In this document: positions 26,695 through 36,313 of the stretch, piece by piece | Numbering within the stretch: position 1 is the stretch's first letter | Layout: each line of letters begins with the position of its first letter | DNA from: WLJO01 sp945889085 | Lineage (GTDB): Bacteria; Actinomycetota; Acidimicrobiia; Acidimicrobiales; Ilumatobacteraceae | Assembly (NCBI GenBank): GCA_945889085.1 | Contig: CAMDBM010000021.1 | Location: 1-51,752 of the forward strand | Reading direction: 5' to 3' | DNA: 51,752 nucleotides | Program-made: the position numbers and the translations under genes | The notes under the pieces: model-generated | What the model saw: the letters and a program-made list of their open reading frames with translations, nothing else | Database searches by the model: none | Told to the model about the DNA's origin: nothing

Positions 26695-26786
26695 CAACAC
26701 CCCCTCAATCAGGAGCTGTTGCACTCACCACTTGAACCCAAGGCGGACAGGTCACAAAAAGTAGACCGAGATTCTCGGGAGCTGCG

Positions 26787-28079
26787 TCAGCCGACTCGGG
26801 CTTGGGCCCAGGGCAGCATCTGGCGCACGAGGTCGTCGAACGCCGCAATGCCCAGTTCGAGGTCTGCCTCGGCGGTGTCCTCGATGTGCGTGTGCGACAG
26901 GCCACCGATGGACGGCACGAACATCATCACCGTCGGCACGCCGGCGCGGGCCATCTCGGCCGAGTCGTGCATCGGGCCCGATGGCATCACTTCACGCACA
27001 CCCGAGCGGGCCTCGACGATGTTGGAGGCGAACTCCACGAGGTCCGGGTGGAACGTGATCGGGTCGATGGACCACAGCACGTCAAGCTCGGCCTCCACGC
27101 GCTCCTCGGCTGCGATGCGGTGCACAAGTTCCTCGAGCCCGCCGACCAGTTTGTTCAGCACGGCCTTGTCGAGGTGGCGCATGTCCACACTGAACTCGGT
27201 GCGTCCGTTCACGGCGGTGGGCACGTTCGGGTGCACGCGCCACACGCCGACGGTGGTGAACGCGTCGTTGTCGAGGCCGAGCTGGCGTACCTCGATCGCC
27301 ATGCGGGCAGCAGCAATCGTTGGGTCCCGGCGCAGCGGGATGGGTGTTGCGCCTGCGTGAGCAGCCTGACCCTTCAGCCGTACCAGCCGGCGCTGGACAC
27401 CGAGGATGCCGTGCAGCGCGGCGAGGCGACGGCCACGGGCCTCGAGCAGCGGACCCTGCTCGATGTGCAGCTCGGCGGAACCGACGATGGACGACAGTGC
27501 GTCGCCTGCGGTGAGCACCGTCTCGAGCGACACGCCGTACTCGGCTACTACTTCGCCGAGTTTGCGGCCGGCGTTGTCCACGAGTCCGCGCACAGCATCC
27601 ACCTCGAGGGTGCCCGAGACGGCGGCCGAGCCGAACAGCGAGCGTCCGAAGCGGGCGCCCTCCTCGTCTGCCCAGTCGACAACGCTCACCGATACCGGCA
27701 GGTCCACACCGTCGCGATGCAGGGCACGCAGGATCTCGGCCCCGGCGAGCACACCGAGACAGCCATCCAGCCAGCCGCCGTTGGGCACGGAGTCCAGGTG
27801 GCTGCCGAGCACGATCCGCTCCGGGCGATCGCCGCGCAGGGTGACCCACAGGTTCCCTGCCGGGTCCGTGGTGGTCTCCACGGGGATGCCTTCGAAGGTG
27901 GAGAGGAACCACGCGCGGGCCTTGGCCCACGGCTCGGTCCACGCGAGGCGGGCGCTGCCGAGCGGCGGTCCGTCGGACGGGCGGCCACCCACGGTCTGGG
28001 GGATGCCGTCGACCGGCTGGGAGCTCATCAAGCGGAGTTCGAGGAGATCGCCAACAACGCGTCGCGGATCAGCAGGCAT
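26787..28079 (-). CDS. M20-family amidohydrolase (allantoate amidohydrolase/N-carbamoylase type)
   Basis: 430 residues from the ATG at 28079. Metal-binding elements are in order: GSHLDSVPNGGWLDGCLGVL, the DEEGARFGRSLFGS block (catalytic Glu-Glu), LHIEQGPLLE, and SGPMHDSAEMARAGVPTVM near the C-terminus with a SHTHIED His. The inserted dimerisation domain has QAAHAGATPI. The family hydrolyses allantoate, ureidoglycine or N-carbamoyl amino acids with two metals. No purine-degradation neighbours are visible, so the substrate is open. Confidence 0.87.
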   Translation of the reverse strand: MPADPRRVVGDLLELRLMSSQPVDGIPQTVGGRPSDGPPLGSARLAWTEPWAKARAWFLSTFEGIPVETTTDPAGNLWVTLRGDRPERIVLGSHLDSVPNGGWLDGCLGVLAGAEILRALHRDGVDLPVSVSVVDWADEEGARFGRSLFGSAAVSGTLEVDAVRGLVDNAGRKLGEVVAEYGVSLETVLTAGDALSSIVGSAELHIEQGPLLEARGRRLAALHGILGVQRRLVRLKGQAAHAGATPIPLRRDPTIAAARMAIEVRQLGLDNDAFTTVGVWRVHPNVPTAVNGRTEFSVDMRHLDKAVLNKLVGGLEELVHRIAAEERVEAELDVLWSIDPITFHPDLVEFASNIVEARSGVREVMPSGPMHDSAEMARAGVPTVMMFVPSIGGLSHTHIEDTAEADLELGIAAFDDLVRQMLPWAQARVG

Positions 28080-28129
28080 GGAGATTGTTCTACCGAGAGA
28101 ACGCCGGGTTTGTGGGGATCGACGCCCGG

Positions 28130-28564
28130 CTACCGGGAGGCGAACAGCGTGAACAGGGCCAGCAGCACGATGGCGAATGTCTCGAAGAGGCGCACGCTGC
28201 GGCCGTACTGGGCGGTGTTGGGTGCTGCTGAGTCGGCCACGCACGCGTTGGACGGGTTCCCCTTCTCGTAGAGCACGTCCATCTGGGTCCCCTTCGTGAG
28301 GAAGAGTTGTTGCTCGAGCGGCCAGGTGTTCCCGAGGGTGTAGCGCTTGCCCTTCACGAAGTACTCCACCTTGGCGTAGTGCGCGCTCGGCGCGGATTTG
28401 GAGTTCTTCACCTTGGCGGTGTCCACGATGGTGCCGGAGGCGGCGATGCCGTTCTCCCGCAGGAATCGCCGCTGGGCCATGGTGCTCCGGTTGCGCTTGA
28501 GCGCTAGTTCGCAGACGACCACGACAAGGATGATGAGCGCGAGGCCGACGATGAGCTGGGGCAC
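28130..28564 (-). CDS. DUF3592 membrane protein
   Basis: 144 residues with N-terminal (VGLALIILVVVVCELAL) and C-terminal (LFETFAIVLLALFTLFA) transmembrane helices bracketing a soluble beta-rich part, NGIAASGTIVDT...KVEYFVKGKRYTLG...VLYEKGNPSNACV. This is the usual DUF3592 layout. GTG start. Function unknown; it is 50 bp upstream of the amidohydrolase on the same strand and could be co-transcribed. Confidence 0.7.
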   Translation of the reverse strand: MPQLIVGLALIILVVVVCELALKRNRSTMAQRRFLRENGIAASGTIVDTAKVKNSKSAPSAHYAKVEYFVKGKRYTLGNTWPLEQQLFLTKGTQMDVLYEKGNPSNACVADSAAPNTAQYGRSVRLFETFAIVLLALFTLFASR

Positions 28565-28759
28565 GGGTCAAGCCTTGCAGACCGGACCGGGGCGGCTGTT
28601 CACCGGTAAAAGCGAACAGACGTTCGCTAACGGTTGGGCAATTGGGACATTTTCGGCACATATTTGCCGCTCACCGTGGGTATGAGTTCTCAAGAAATAT
28701 CCCGAAGTGAACGCACCGGGGGTTCCCCGTGTGGCAAGTTTCCCGAAACGGAGGTGTCC

Positions 28760-29782
28760 ATGATCTGCCCCATTTGCGGAAACGACGCCGGCAGCAACCC
28801 CACCTGTGCTGCCTGCGGCAACCCGGTCGCCCCGACCGATGAGGCCATGTCGGCCGTCGACGAAGTCATTTGGTCGGCCGACGAGCCACCCACAGCGGTG
28901 ATCCCGGCCGTTGTAGCCACGCCGAGCGCGCCCGGCGCGCCTCGGGACCCAACCGCACCGAGCGGTGGCCAGCCCCGGCCGCCCAAGGATCCCACCTCGC
29001 CGAGTGCCAGTAGGCCGCGCCCGCCCAAGGAAGTGCTGCTCAGGCGCCGTGTGGTCATCGGCGGGTCGGCGTTGCTCGCCATCGTTCTGCTCATCGTGAT
29101 CCTTGTGGTCACCGTGGGGGGAGGCTCCGACAAGTCGGCCACCACCGACACCACACCGAGCACCGAGGTCGACGACACGGCCGCTGTCACCGGCGCAACG
29201 GGCCCCGGTGCGAACGACTCGGTGCCCGGGCCGGTGGCTGGTGCGTCGGGTGTTGCCAGCACCGAGTCCCTGTCGAAGGGTGCAACCGGCCCGGTCGTGT
29301 CTGCCGTGCAGCAGGCCCTGCTGTATCGCAACTACGAGGTCACGGTGAGCGGTGTGTTCGACGACGCCACGGTCCTCGCCGTCAAGAAGTTCCAGAAGGA
29401 CATCAACCTGCCGGTGGTCGGCAAGGCCGGCCCGGCCACCCGCGCGGCGCTCGGCCTGGGCGAACTGCGTGACACTGAGTTCTCCTCGTACAAGCAAGCG
29501 GTCACCGCGGTGGTCACCTACCTCAACAAGGGGACCTACGGCCTGCTGCCCAAGGATGCACTCAAGTCGCTGTACGCATTCCGCCAGATCACCAAGGGCA
29601 AGCGCATCGTCTGGTCGCTCGAGAACCTCGAGGTGGCCCGGTTGGTTGCCGAGCCGCCGGCCGGTCAGGGAGTGGCAGCGCTCAAGTTGCTCAACCAGTC
29701 GACGAAGCGGGAGTACACGCTCACCCTGTGCTTCACGCAGGCCGCCCCCATCCAGTGGTGCGGTCTCTGGTTCTACGACTGA
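28760..29782 (+). CDS. Zinc-ribbon, membrane-anchored peptidoglycan-binding-domain protein
   Basis: 340 residues from the ATG at 28760, which has GGAGG 5 nt upstream. N-terminal zinc ribbon CPICGN...CAACGN, a Pro-rich cytoplasmic linker, one transmembrane helix (VVIGGSALLAIVLLIVILVV), a Thr/Gly linker and a PG_binding_1 domain (LSKGATGPVVSAVQQALL to FQKDINLPVVGKAGPATRAA). A further C-terminal domain of about 120 residues with two Cys is unassigned. Probably a wall-contacting sensor or scaffold; function unknown. Confidence 0.7.
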   Translation: MICPICGNDAGSNPTCAACGNPVAPTDEAMSAVDEVIWSADEPPTAVIPAVVATPSAPGAPRDPTAPSGGQPRPPKDPTSPSASRPRPPKEVLLRRRVVIGGSALLAIVLLIVILVVTVGGGSDKSATTDTTPSTEVDDTAAVTGATGPGANDSVPGPVAGASGVASTESLSKGATGPVVSAVQQALLYRNYEVTVSGVFDDATVLAVKKFQKDINLPVVGKAGPATRAALGLGELRDTEFSSYKQAVTAVVTYLNKGTYGLLPKDALKSLYAFRQITKGKRIVWSLENLEVARLVAEPPAGQGVAALKLLNQSTKREYTLTLCFTQAAPIQWCGLWFYD

Positions 29783-29829
29783 CCTCGCCTTCGGGAACCC
29801 ACTGACACCCCACCGGTAGTGTCCGCCAC

Positions 29830-31011
29830 ATGGCATCTGCTCGGTTCCTCCACGCCGCCGACCTCCACCTCGGCGCACCTCTGCAGTCCCTCGGTGGGCT
29901 GCTCAGCCCCGCCGCGCACGACCGCATCGTCAGCCTGTCCCGCACATCGTTCGACCGCTTGGTCGAGGTGGCGCTGCGCGAGCGGGTCGAGTTCGTCGTG
30001 CTCGCCGGAGACGTCTTCGATTCGTCTGAGCGTGATCCCAGCGCACAGCGACGGGTCATCCTCGGGCTGCGCCGGCTCAGCGACGCCGGCATCCGCGTCT
30101 TCATTGCGCACGGCAACCACGACCCATTGCTCGCGCAGTGGAAGGGTCGATCCGAGTTGCCGTCCGGTGTCGAGGTGTTCCCGGTCGGTGAGGTGGCGTC
30201 GCACCGGGTGGGTCTCAGCAACGGTGTGGAGGCGCAGGTGGCTGGTGTCAGTTATGGGGCCACCGCCGAGTCCAACAATCTCGTTCCGCTGTTTTCGGGC
30301 CTGTCCGGCGGCCCCGTCGTCGGTGTGCTCCACACCAACGTCGGTGGCATCGGGGCACACGGCAACTATGCCCCATGCAGCGCCGCCCATCTCGTGGCGG
30401 CTCCCGTCAACTACTGGGCGCTCGGCCACATTCACGATCGTCAGGTGCATGCCACACCGAAGGGGTTCTGGGCCTATCCGGGCAACCTGCAGGGTCGCTC
30501 CACCAAGGCCACCGAGTGTGGGCCAAAGGGTGTGCTCGTGGTCGACATCGACGGAGGTGGTGGCCTTGCCGAGCCGCAGTTCCATGAGTGCGACGTCGTC
30601 CGCTTCCTGCGCCTTGATGTCGATATGTCCAGCGCCGAAGACGATCAGCAGGCACGAGATCTCGTCATGCGGGCCGTCGAGCAGCAGGTCGATGCACAGC
30701 CCAATCATGCGCTCTTGCTGCGGGTCGAACTCGTGGGTGCCAGTTCTGCCGCCGCGACGATCCTCAAGGGGTTCGACAGCCTCAGGAAGGACGTCGTGCT
30801 CGAGGCCTCGCGCCTGCTTGGCGACGGCGCCGTCATCAAGATGCGCAACTCGTGCCGACCGGCCATCGATGTCGTCGCCGAGCGAAAGCGAGAGACGCTG
30901 CTCGGCAACGTGCTGAATCGTTTGGACAGCGACGGCCGCGAGCAGCTCACCCCGGAGGTTCGAGCCTGGGTTGAAGCCCTGCTCGTCGAGCGCCTCGCGG
31001 TGGGCTCGTGA
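29830..31011 (+). CDS. SbcD/YhaO-like DNA repair exonuclease subunit
   Basis: 393-residue calcineurin-like phosphoesterase with FLHAADLHLGAPL, LAGDVFDSSE, HGNHDP, GVLHTNVGG and GHIHDRQ, the five metal-binding blocks of the Mre11/SbcD family. Starts 7 nt after TAGTGT (29817-29822), leaderless. Its stop overlaps the start of the ATPase gene by 4 nt (GTGA), so the pair forms a nuclease-ATPase complex as in Bacillus YhaO/YhaN, likely for repair of DNA ends. Confidence 0.9.
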   Translation: MASARFLHAADLHLGAPLQSLGGLLSPAAHDRIVSLSRTSFDRLVEVALRERVEFVVLAGDVFDSSERDPSAQRRVILGLRRLSDAGIRVFIAHGNHDPLLAQWKGRSELPSGVEVFPVGEVASHRVGLSNGVEAQVAGVSYGATAESNNLVPLFSGLSGGPVVGVLHTNVGGIGAHGNYAPCSAAHLVAAPVNYWALGHIHDRQVHATPKGFWAYPGNLQGRSTKATECGPKGVLVVDIDGGGGLAEPQFHECDVVRFLRLDVDMSSAEDDQQARDLVMRAVEQQVDAQPNHALLLRVELVGASSAAATILKGFDSLRKDVVLEASRLLGDGAVIKMRNSCRPAIDVVAERKRETLLGNVLNRLDSDGREQLTPEVRAWVEALLVERLAVGS

Positions 31012-33785
31012 AGCAGCTTCGCATTCGTCGGGTGAGTGATGTCACCTTTGGCCGACACCGGGGCTTTTCCTGCCTGGGCCTCGACCATGCCTTCGTGGTG
31101 GTCTACGGAGCCAACGAATCCGGCAAGTCCACACTGGCCGAGTTCCTCACGTGGTCCATCGGCGGCCCATTTCGCACCTATGCCAACGGAAGCGAGCGGT
31201 TCAGCATCGATGGCGTCGAACGAGTTGGCGGTCGTGTCGAGGCAGTGTTCGACACCGAGCGGCTCGATATCGACGCCCGGTTCAAGATCATCAAGAAGGG
31301 AACCCCCAACGACCTGCGCTCTGGCACCATCGCCGCACGTTCACTCGACAGTGCGGACGCGTTCGGCTCATTGTTCAGCGGGCTCACGCCCGAGGATTAC
31401 GTGCTCATCTATCGGATCTACGGCGTCGACCTCAGCTCCTCGGGTACCGAGAACGACTTCTCGTCGCTGTTCTCCAGGTTCGCGAGCGGTGGATCCACCT
31501 CCACACTCGAGCCGCGCGCCCAGGTGGATTGGCTCGCCGGCAAGAAAAAGGAACTCGAGGATTTGCGCAAGAGCCGCAACCAGGAGCTGAAGGCACTCGC
31601 TGGGCTCATCCGAGACGCCGAGAGGCGGCCCGAGCAGGTGGCGGCCGAGCAGCAGCGCATTGTGGTGCTGGCAGATCGCGTTTCCGAAATCGGGCAGCAA
31701 CTTGCCGCAATGCAGGCCGAGCAGGCGCTGATTGCGCGCGTGATCGCCGGGGTCGGCGCGTTACGGCGCCAGCACGAGGCACAGGCCTCGCTCAGCGCGC
31801 TGGCGGAGGTTCCACCGGCATGGGCGGCAGTGCTGCCGTCCGTTCCCGATATCAAGCGCCTGCGCGGCGAATTCGATGACGTGGAAGAGAAGCGGCGTGC
31901 AGCGAGCGCGGCTGCTGGCGCTGCCATCGCGCGCACGCGCCTGCGTGTGGCCGACATTGAGGGCAAGCAACTGTCCGCGGCCGAGCGTTCCCAGATGCAG
32001 GCTGCTGCTGCGGCGGTGCTCGCTGCGGTCACGGCCCAGTCGGCTGTCGAGACGCACCTGCAACAACTCGTGCTGGAACAGCGCCGTGTCGAGTCCGAGG
32101 CGAATTCAGCTGCGGGGTCGGTCGGCTTGTCACGGGAGCAAGCAGAGGCGCTCGCCAATCAGTCGGGTCTCCTCGATGGTGTGACCAACGAAGCGCTGCA
32201 GTGGGCCAACGCCGCGCAAGCCGTCGCTCACGCCCGTGCAGACGCAGCCGATGCCGAAGCGGCACTGCAGATCGTGCGCGAGAACGCCCCCGCCCCTTCC
32301 CTGCCCCCTTCCCCTGCGCCCGCTCTGAAGTGGGGGCTCAACCCGTTCGTGGTGGCCGCAGTGGTTGCGGTGGTTGGCGTGCTGGGGCTCGTGTCGCCCT
32401 GGGCCTCGCTCGGGTCCGGCCTGGTTGCCGCTGTCGTGTTTGCAGTGTTGCGCAGCAACCGCAAGCCGGTGCTGCCCCAACAGGCGCCGGTTACGGTGCC
32501 CCCCGCCGCGGCACCACCCGCGGTTGCCGCTCTAGCGGTCCGCATGGGTGTGCTGGCGAGCGCCCGGAGCAACGAGGGCGATCGAGCACGTCGCGTCAGT
32601 GAGGTTCTTGCGGTGTATGGGGTGGTGCCGCCGACACCCGAGGATGCCCCCGCAGTCATCGCAGCGTTGAAGAACCTGGCGGGTTTGGTGGACGCTGCTC
32701 GGCGCCTCTCGCTCAACCTGAACGACACGCTGGGTGCTGGCGAACGAGCAGCGGGCGAACTGCAGCGCTGTCGCGAGGCGTTCGCCACCATGCTGCGCGA
32801 GCGGGGCGCAGAAGGTGTGGTGTCGGTTGACTCGTTCCCCGAGTGGTTGGTGGAGTACGAGAACGCCCTGAAAGCCAGCGAGTCGCTGCAGCAACTCGTT
32901 CGTCAGCAATCGGAGCGTGCAGCACAGCTGCAGCCACTCCTCGCACCGATCGCCGATGAGGTGAGCGGCATGTCGCGGGGTGCGTTGCTCGAGCGCTTCA
33001 CGTCATTCGTCGAGCTGAGTGCCCGGCGCAACAAGGCCGAGCAGGAAGTACGTGAAGCAGGGATCGCTGTCACGGGTGCCGGCATGACCGATGGGCCGGT
33101 GCAAGCACTGCTCGAACGCTTCCCCATGGGCGATGGCCTCCCGGCTCAGCAGCGTGAACTGTCCGGGCAGGTGCAGGCGATGGAGGACGAGCGCATTGCC
33201 GCGACGGAGGAGCGCACGCGGCTCAACGTGGAGTTGGAGGCAACGCTGCAAACCGAGGTGCTCCCCGAATTGCTTCTCCAGCGGGGCGATCTGGAGGAAG
33301 CGCAAGCCGAGTCCGAGCAGGACCTTGTTGTCGCGCAACTTGCGCATGAACTGTTGGTTGCCGCCATCTACGACTTCGAGAAGCAGAACCAGGATCCCGT
33401 CATCCAGCACGCGGAGAAGTTCGTCAAGCAGGTGGTGCCGTCGTGGGGCACGCTAATCATGGAGCACCCGGCGGGCGGCAAGCCCACGATCACAAGGGAC
33501 AGCACCAGCGGGCGGTTGTCGAGCGATCGTCTCTCCGACGGGGCGCGTGCCCTGCTGCACCTCGGCATCCGGTTGGCCTTTGCCGAGCGTGACGCCGAAC
33601 GCCGGGGGCTGTCGTTGCCCCTCATCTGCGACGACCCGTTTGCGCACTTCGACGACGACCGCACCCGTGGGGCGCTCGAACTGCTGGGGGATACTTCGAA
33701 GCGCCATCAGGTCATCCTTTTCACCTGTGAGACCGCTACGCGAACCCTTGCGGCAGATCTCGGTGCACACGTCATCAACCTCTGA
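31008..33785 (+). CDS. SMC-like AAA ATPase, YhaN/SbcC type
   Basis: 925 residues. Walker A GANESGKST (34-42), Walker B LICDDPFAHFDDDR near the C-terminus, a signature-like LSDGARALLHLGIRLA, and long coiled coils between. Near residue 440-480 there is a hydrophobic hairpin (FVVAAVVAVVGVLGLV and LVAAVVFAVL), so the protein is predicted to be membrane-attached, a feature also reported for YhaN. Partner of the upstream SbcD/YhaO-like nuclease. Confidence 0.85.
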   Translation: MKQLRIRRVSDVTFGRHRGFSCLGLDHAFVVVYGANESGKSTLAEFLTWSIGGPFRTYANGSERFSIDGVERVGGRVEAVFDTERLDIDARFKIIKKGTPNDLRSGTIAARSLDSADAFGSLFSGLTPEDYVLIYRIYGVDLSSSGTENDFSSLFSRFASGGSTSTLEPRAQVDWLAGKKKELEDLRKSRNQELKALAGLIRDAERRPEQVAAEQQRIVVLADRVSEIGQQLAAMQAEQALIARVIAGVGALRRQHEAQASLSALAEVPPAWAAVLPSVPDIKRLRGEFDDVEEKRRAASAAAGAAIARTRLRVADIEGKQLSAAERSQMQAAAAAVLAAVTAQSAVETHLQQLVLEQRRVESEANSAAGSVGLSREQAEALANQSGLLDGVTNEALQWANAAQAVAHARADAADAEAALQIVRENAPAPSLPPSPAPALKWGLNPFVVAAVVAVVGVLGLVSPWASLGSGLVAAVVFAVLRSNRKPVLPQQAPVTVPPAAAPPAVAALAVRMGVLASARSNEGDRARRVSEVLAVYGVVPPTPEDAPAVIAALKNLAGLVDAARRLSLNLNDTLGAGERAAGELQRCREAFATMLRERGAEGVVSVDSFPEWLVEYENALKASESLQQLVRQQSERAAQLQPLLAPIADEVSGMSRGALLERFTSFVELSARRNKAEQEVREAGIAVTGAGMTDGPVQALLERFPMGDGLPAQQRELSGQVQAMEDERIAATEERTRLNVELEATLQTEVLPELLLQRGDLEEAQAESEQDLVVAQLAHELLVAAIYDFEKQNQDPVIQHAEKFVKQVVPSWGTLIMEHPAGGKPTITRDSTSGRLSSDRLSDGARALLHLGIRLAFAERDAERRGLSLPLICDDPFAHFDDDRTRGALELLGDTSKRHQVILFTCETATRTLAADLGAHVINL

Positions 33786-33806
33786 CGTCTAGCCCCGGCG
33801 ATTGAT

Positions 33807-33896
33807 GTGCTCGAGATGAAGAACCGTCTCCACAAAGGCATCGAGGTGTCGCGCCTGCCGAACGGGCGGGGCTTCACCCTGCGCGTCAACCCGTAA
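33807..33896 (+). CDS. Very short ORF, doubtful
   Basis: An open frame (GTG 33807 or ATG 33816) encodes 26-29 residues rich in Arg/Lys (MKNRLHKGIEVSRLPNGRG) between the ATPase gene and the lysyl-oxidase gene. No homology recognised and no ribosome binding site. It may be a chance ORF. Confidence 0.2.
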   Translation: MLEMKNRLHKGIEVSRLPNGRGFTLRVNP

Positions 33897-33981
33897 GCGG
33901 AGTGGGCCGTTCAAGGACGCCCCGAGCCGCGCAACCTTGTTGGTCAGCGACAAAGTGTGGCGCTGCTTCTACGCTGTCTGA

Positions 33982-34716
33982 ATGCGCTTTCGATCGGTGT
34001 TTGTTGCGGTTGGTTTGGCTGGGGCTGGGCTCGCATTGGTCCCGTCGGTTTCGGCGTCGGCCGACACGGGGCCGCGTCTGCTGGTCGGGGCCAACCTCGT
34101 GATCAACACAGCTCAGTTGCAGTCGAGCATTTCGTTCCGCAAGAGTTCGTTCACTACCAAGAGCTGTTCGTATGTAGAGGGCTCAATCACCGGAACGGGC
34201 AAGCGGACGCTCATGCGTTTCGATGTCTCCACCGCAAACCGCGGCACGGCGCCGATAGTGCTGGGTAGCCCGGTTGGGTCCAGCTTGTTCCAGTGGGGTT
34301 CGTGTCATGTCCACTATCACTTCTCCGGGTACGCGGTGTACGAGTTGTTCCGTAGCGACCCGCGTGTGTCGCAGTCGACGCCGCTTGTTGTCGGGCGCAA
34401 GCAGGCGTTCTGTCTCTTGGACTACAACGTGGATCCGGGTGCAACGGTCACGCCGGGGCCAGCGGTGTACACGTGCTCAAACCAGGGCATCAGCGTGGGC
34501 TGGGCAGATACCTACGGCAGCTATCTCGACGGACAGTGGCTCGACGTAACCGGTGTGGCCCCGGGCGGCTACTGGTTGCGTGTCATCGTGAACCCGTACA
34601 ACGTGCCGGGCACGGTGTATTACGCGCCGTCGTCCGCAGCAGCGCTGGCGATCCCCGAGTTGAACTACACGGACAACACGGCGGTTATCGCTGTCACCAT
34701 TCCACGCATCAGATAA
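33982..34716 (+). CDS. Secreted lysyl-oxidase-like protein
   Basis: 244 residues with a signal peptide (cleavage likely after SASA, about residue 26). The copper-binding motif SCHVHYH (His109, 111, 113) is followed by GRKQAFCLLD (Lys140) and ADTYG (Tyr178), positions that match the Lys and Tyr forming the LTQ cofactor in animal lysyl oxidase. Also QWLDVTGVAPGGYWLRVIVNP and NYTDNTAV, as in that family. It would oxidise peptidyl lysine or other amines outside the cell. Starts 6 nt after TACGCT (33970-33975); leaderless. Confidence 0.85.
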   Translation: MRFRSVFVAVGLAGAGLALVPSVSASADTGPRLLVGANLVINTAQLQSSISFRKSSFTTKSCSYVEGSITGTGKRTLMRFDVSTANRGTAPIVLGSPVGSSLFQWGSCHVHYHFSGYAVYELFRSDPRVSQSTPLVVGRKQAFCLLDYNVDPGATVTPGPAVYTCSNQGISVGWADTYGSYLDGQWLDVTGVAPGGYWLRVIVNPYNVPGTVYYAPSSAAALAIPELNYTDNTAVIAVTIPRIR

Positions 34717-34723
34717 CTAGAGA

Positions 34724-34735
34724 GCCCGAAAGGGC
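34724..34735 (+). terminator. Short hairpin after the lysyl-oxidase gene
   Basis: GCCC-GAAA-GGGC 8 bp after the stop codon, in the gap to a convergent gene. The stem is only 4 bp, so termination is uncertain. Confidence 0.3.
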
Positions 34736-34761
34736 GTCGGCGCTGCACAGTTCGTCGGGCC

Positions 34762-35697
34762 TCAGTGCTCTAGGAGGCGGGCGATGGCGGCCACGTGACG
34801 GTGGTCCGTGCCGCAGCATCCGCCCACCACCTTCAGACCGGGCATGACTGTGCGCAGCACTGCGTACCGGGCGGCGAGGTCGTCGGGGTCTCCGTCGTCC
34901 AACTCGGTCATCACGTCGAGTTCAGCGTGGCTCAGTTGCGACGCGTTGGCCCGGAGACCACCAATCCGCGCTGTCCACGCCGAATCGCGCACCGGCACGT
35001 TGTCGAAGTGCGCCGGGTGAGCGCAGTTGATCATGTAGTGCTCCGGGTAGGCACCGGTGGCAGCGTCGACTGCGGCGATGGCTTCGTCGAGTCCCATCGA
35101 CGACGGCAGCCGGCCATCGGTTTCGAGCGTGAACGAGATCACCACCGGGAGCCCGGCTGCCTTTGCGGCCTCAGTAACGCCGATGGCCTCGTCGACGTAG
35201 CCGAGGGTGAGTGCGGAAACGAGCTCGGCCCCAGCTGACGCCATCCGGTCGATCTGGAACGAGTGGTAGCCGGCCGCCTCAGCGGCGCTCATGGTGGCGT
35301 CGATGCGGTATCCGTCACCGCGGGGTCCAACAACACCGCCGAGGATGCACGGGCCGTTGCCCGACCAGCCGGCCTTGACGCTTGCGATCAGTTCGATCGA
35401 CAGGTCGATGTGGCGGGCGAGATCGGTCCGGTCGTGGCCCAGGGTGGCGGCCCAGTCCGGGTTCGCCCGCCAGGTGGGAGCGTCGAGTTCGAGACCCATT
35501 TCGTGTTGGGTGGCGATGTCGACAAAGCCGCGGTAGTAGTCGAGCAGCAACTGTCGGCCCGGTTCGTTCGCCACCAGCGGATAGGCCGCAAAGCCCGGAA
35601 GGTCGATGCTGTTCTGGAACAGCAGCCACGTTTCGAGACCGCCGTCGGTGATGACGGTGGTGTCGGCGGCGAAGATGTTCGGGCGGTTCGGTGCCAT
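34762..35697 (-). CDS. Homocysteine S-methyltransferase family protein
   Basis: 311 residues from the ATG at 35697. TVITDGGLETWLLFQ opens the TIM barrel, and the zinc ligands are NCAHP (about residue 220) and GGCCGTDHRH near the C-terminus, all present. It transfers a methyl group from S-methylmethionine, betaine or another donor to homocysteine-like thiols. No cobalamin domain, so of the small MmuM/BHMT type. Flanked by convergent lysyl-oxidase and divergent lipoprotein genes. Confidence 0.85.
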   Translation of the reverse strand: MAPNRPNIFAADTTVITDGGLETWLLFQNSIDLPGFAAYPLVANEPGRQLLLDYYRGFVDIATQHEMGLELDAPTWRANPDWAATLGHDRTDLARHIDLSIELIASVKAGWSGNGPCILGGVVGPRGDGYRIDATMSAAEAAGYHSFQIDRMASAGAELVSALTLGYVDEAIGVTEAAKAAGLPVVISFTLETDGRLPSSMGLDEAIAAVDAATGAYPEHYMINCAHPAHFDNVPVRDSAWTARIGGLRANASQLSHAELDVMTELDDGDPDDLAARYAVLRTVMPGLKVVGGCCGTDHRHVAAIARLLEH

Positions 35698-35824
35698 GTG
35701 TCTAGCCAACCACATCGGCGACCGTCGTGACGCCCGGGCGGCCCGAGGCGCGGCCGCCGCGCAGGCGATGCCCAGAGCCACCCGCAAGCTTGGACCAACA
35801 TTGTCGACCAGTACAGTCCCGGCC

Positions 35825-36313
35825 ATGAAGGCACTCGTTGTTGGGGTTCTCGCGCTTTTTGCGTTCTCGGCTTGTTCGGACAACCAGAGCGACGCGAAGG
35901 TTGACTTCGAGGTCGTTGCTGACCTCACTTCCCGCCAGACCGACGCACGACGCTTCGATCGCGACGGCCAAGCGACAACGGGTGCTCTCGTCCTCGACGG
36001 CAAGGGGCGGGGCGCCAATGGCGACGTGGGCGTGGTGGTTTGGGGGCTCTTCAACTATCGCAACACCGCTGGTGAGTTCGCACTATCCGTCGAGTTCGAC
36101 TTCGGCGATGGCAACACGCTGTACGCCTATGCCAACGCCGGACGGACGACGGTCTCGGATGCCGGGGCTCATCTGGAGGCCACCCTGACCATCGTTGGCG
36201 GCACCGGGAAGTTCGAAGGTCGTCGAGGCGAGGTCACTTGGGCTGCAGACCGCGCCGTCACCGTCGGTTCGCCGCTCGTGGCAACCTTCCGCGGCCGGTT
36301 CGACGCTGACTAA
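35825..36313 (+). CDS. Lipoprotein with allene-oxide-cyclase-barrel-like domain
   Basis: 162 residues. The N-terminus LVVGVLALFAFSACS ends in a lipobox with the modified Cys at about 17. The body is a beta-rich domain ending in IVGGTGKFEGRRGEVTW, a motif typical of allene-oxide-cyclase/dirigent-like barrels. Start ATG is 7 nt after TACAGT (35812-35817), so leaderless. Function unknown; exported and lipid-anchored. Confidence 0.65.
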   Translation: MKALVVGVLALFAFSACSDNQSDAKVDFEVVADLTSRQTDARRFDRDGQATTGALVLDGKGRGANGDVGVVVWGLFNYRNTAGEFALSVEFDFGDGNTLYAYANAGRTTVSDAGAHLEATLTIVGGTGKFEGRRGEVTWAADRAVTVGSPLVATFRGRFDAD

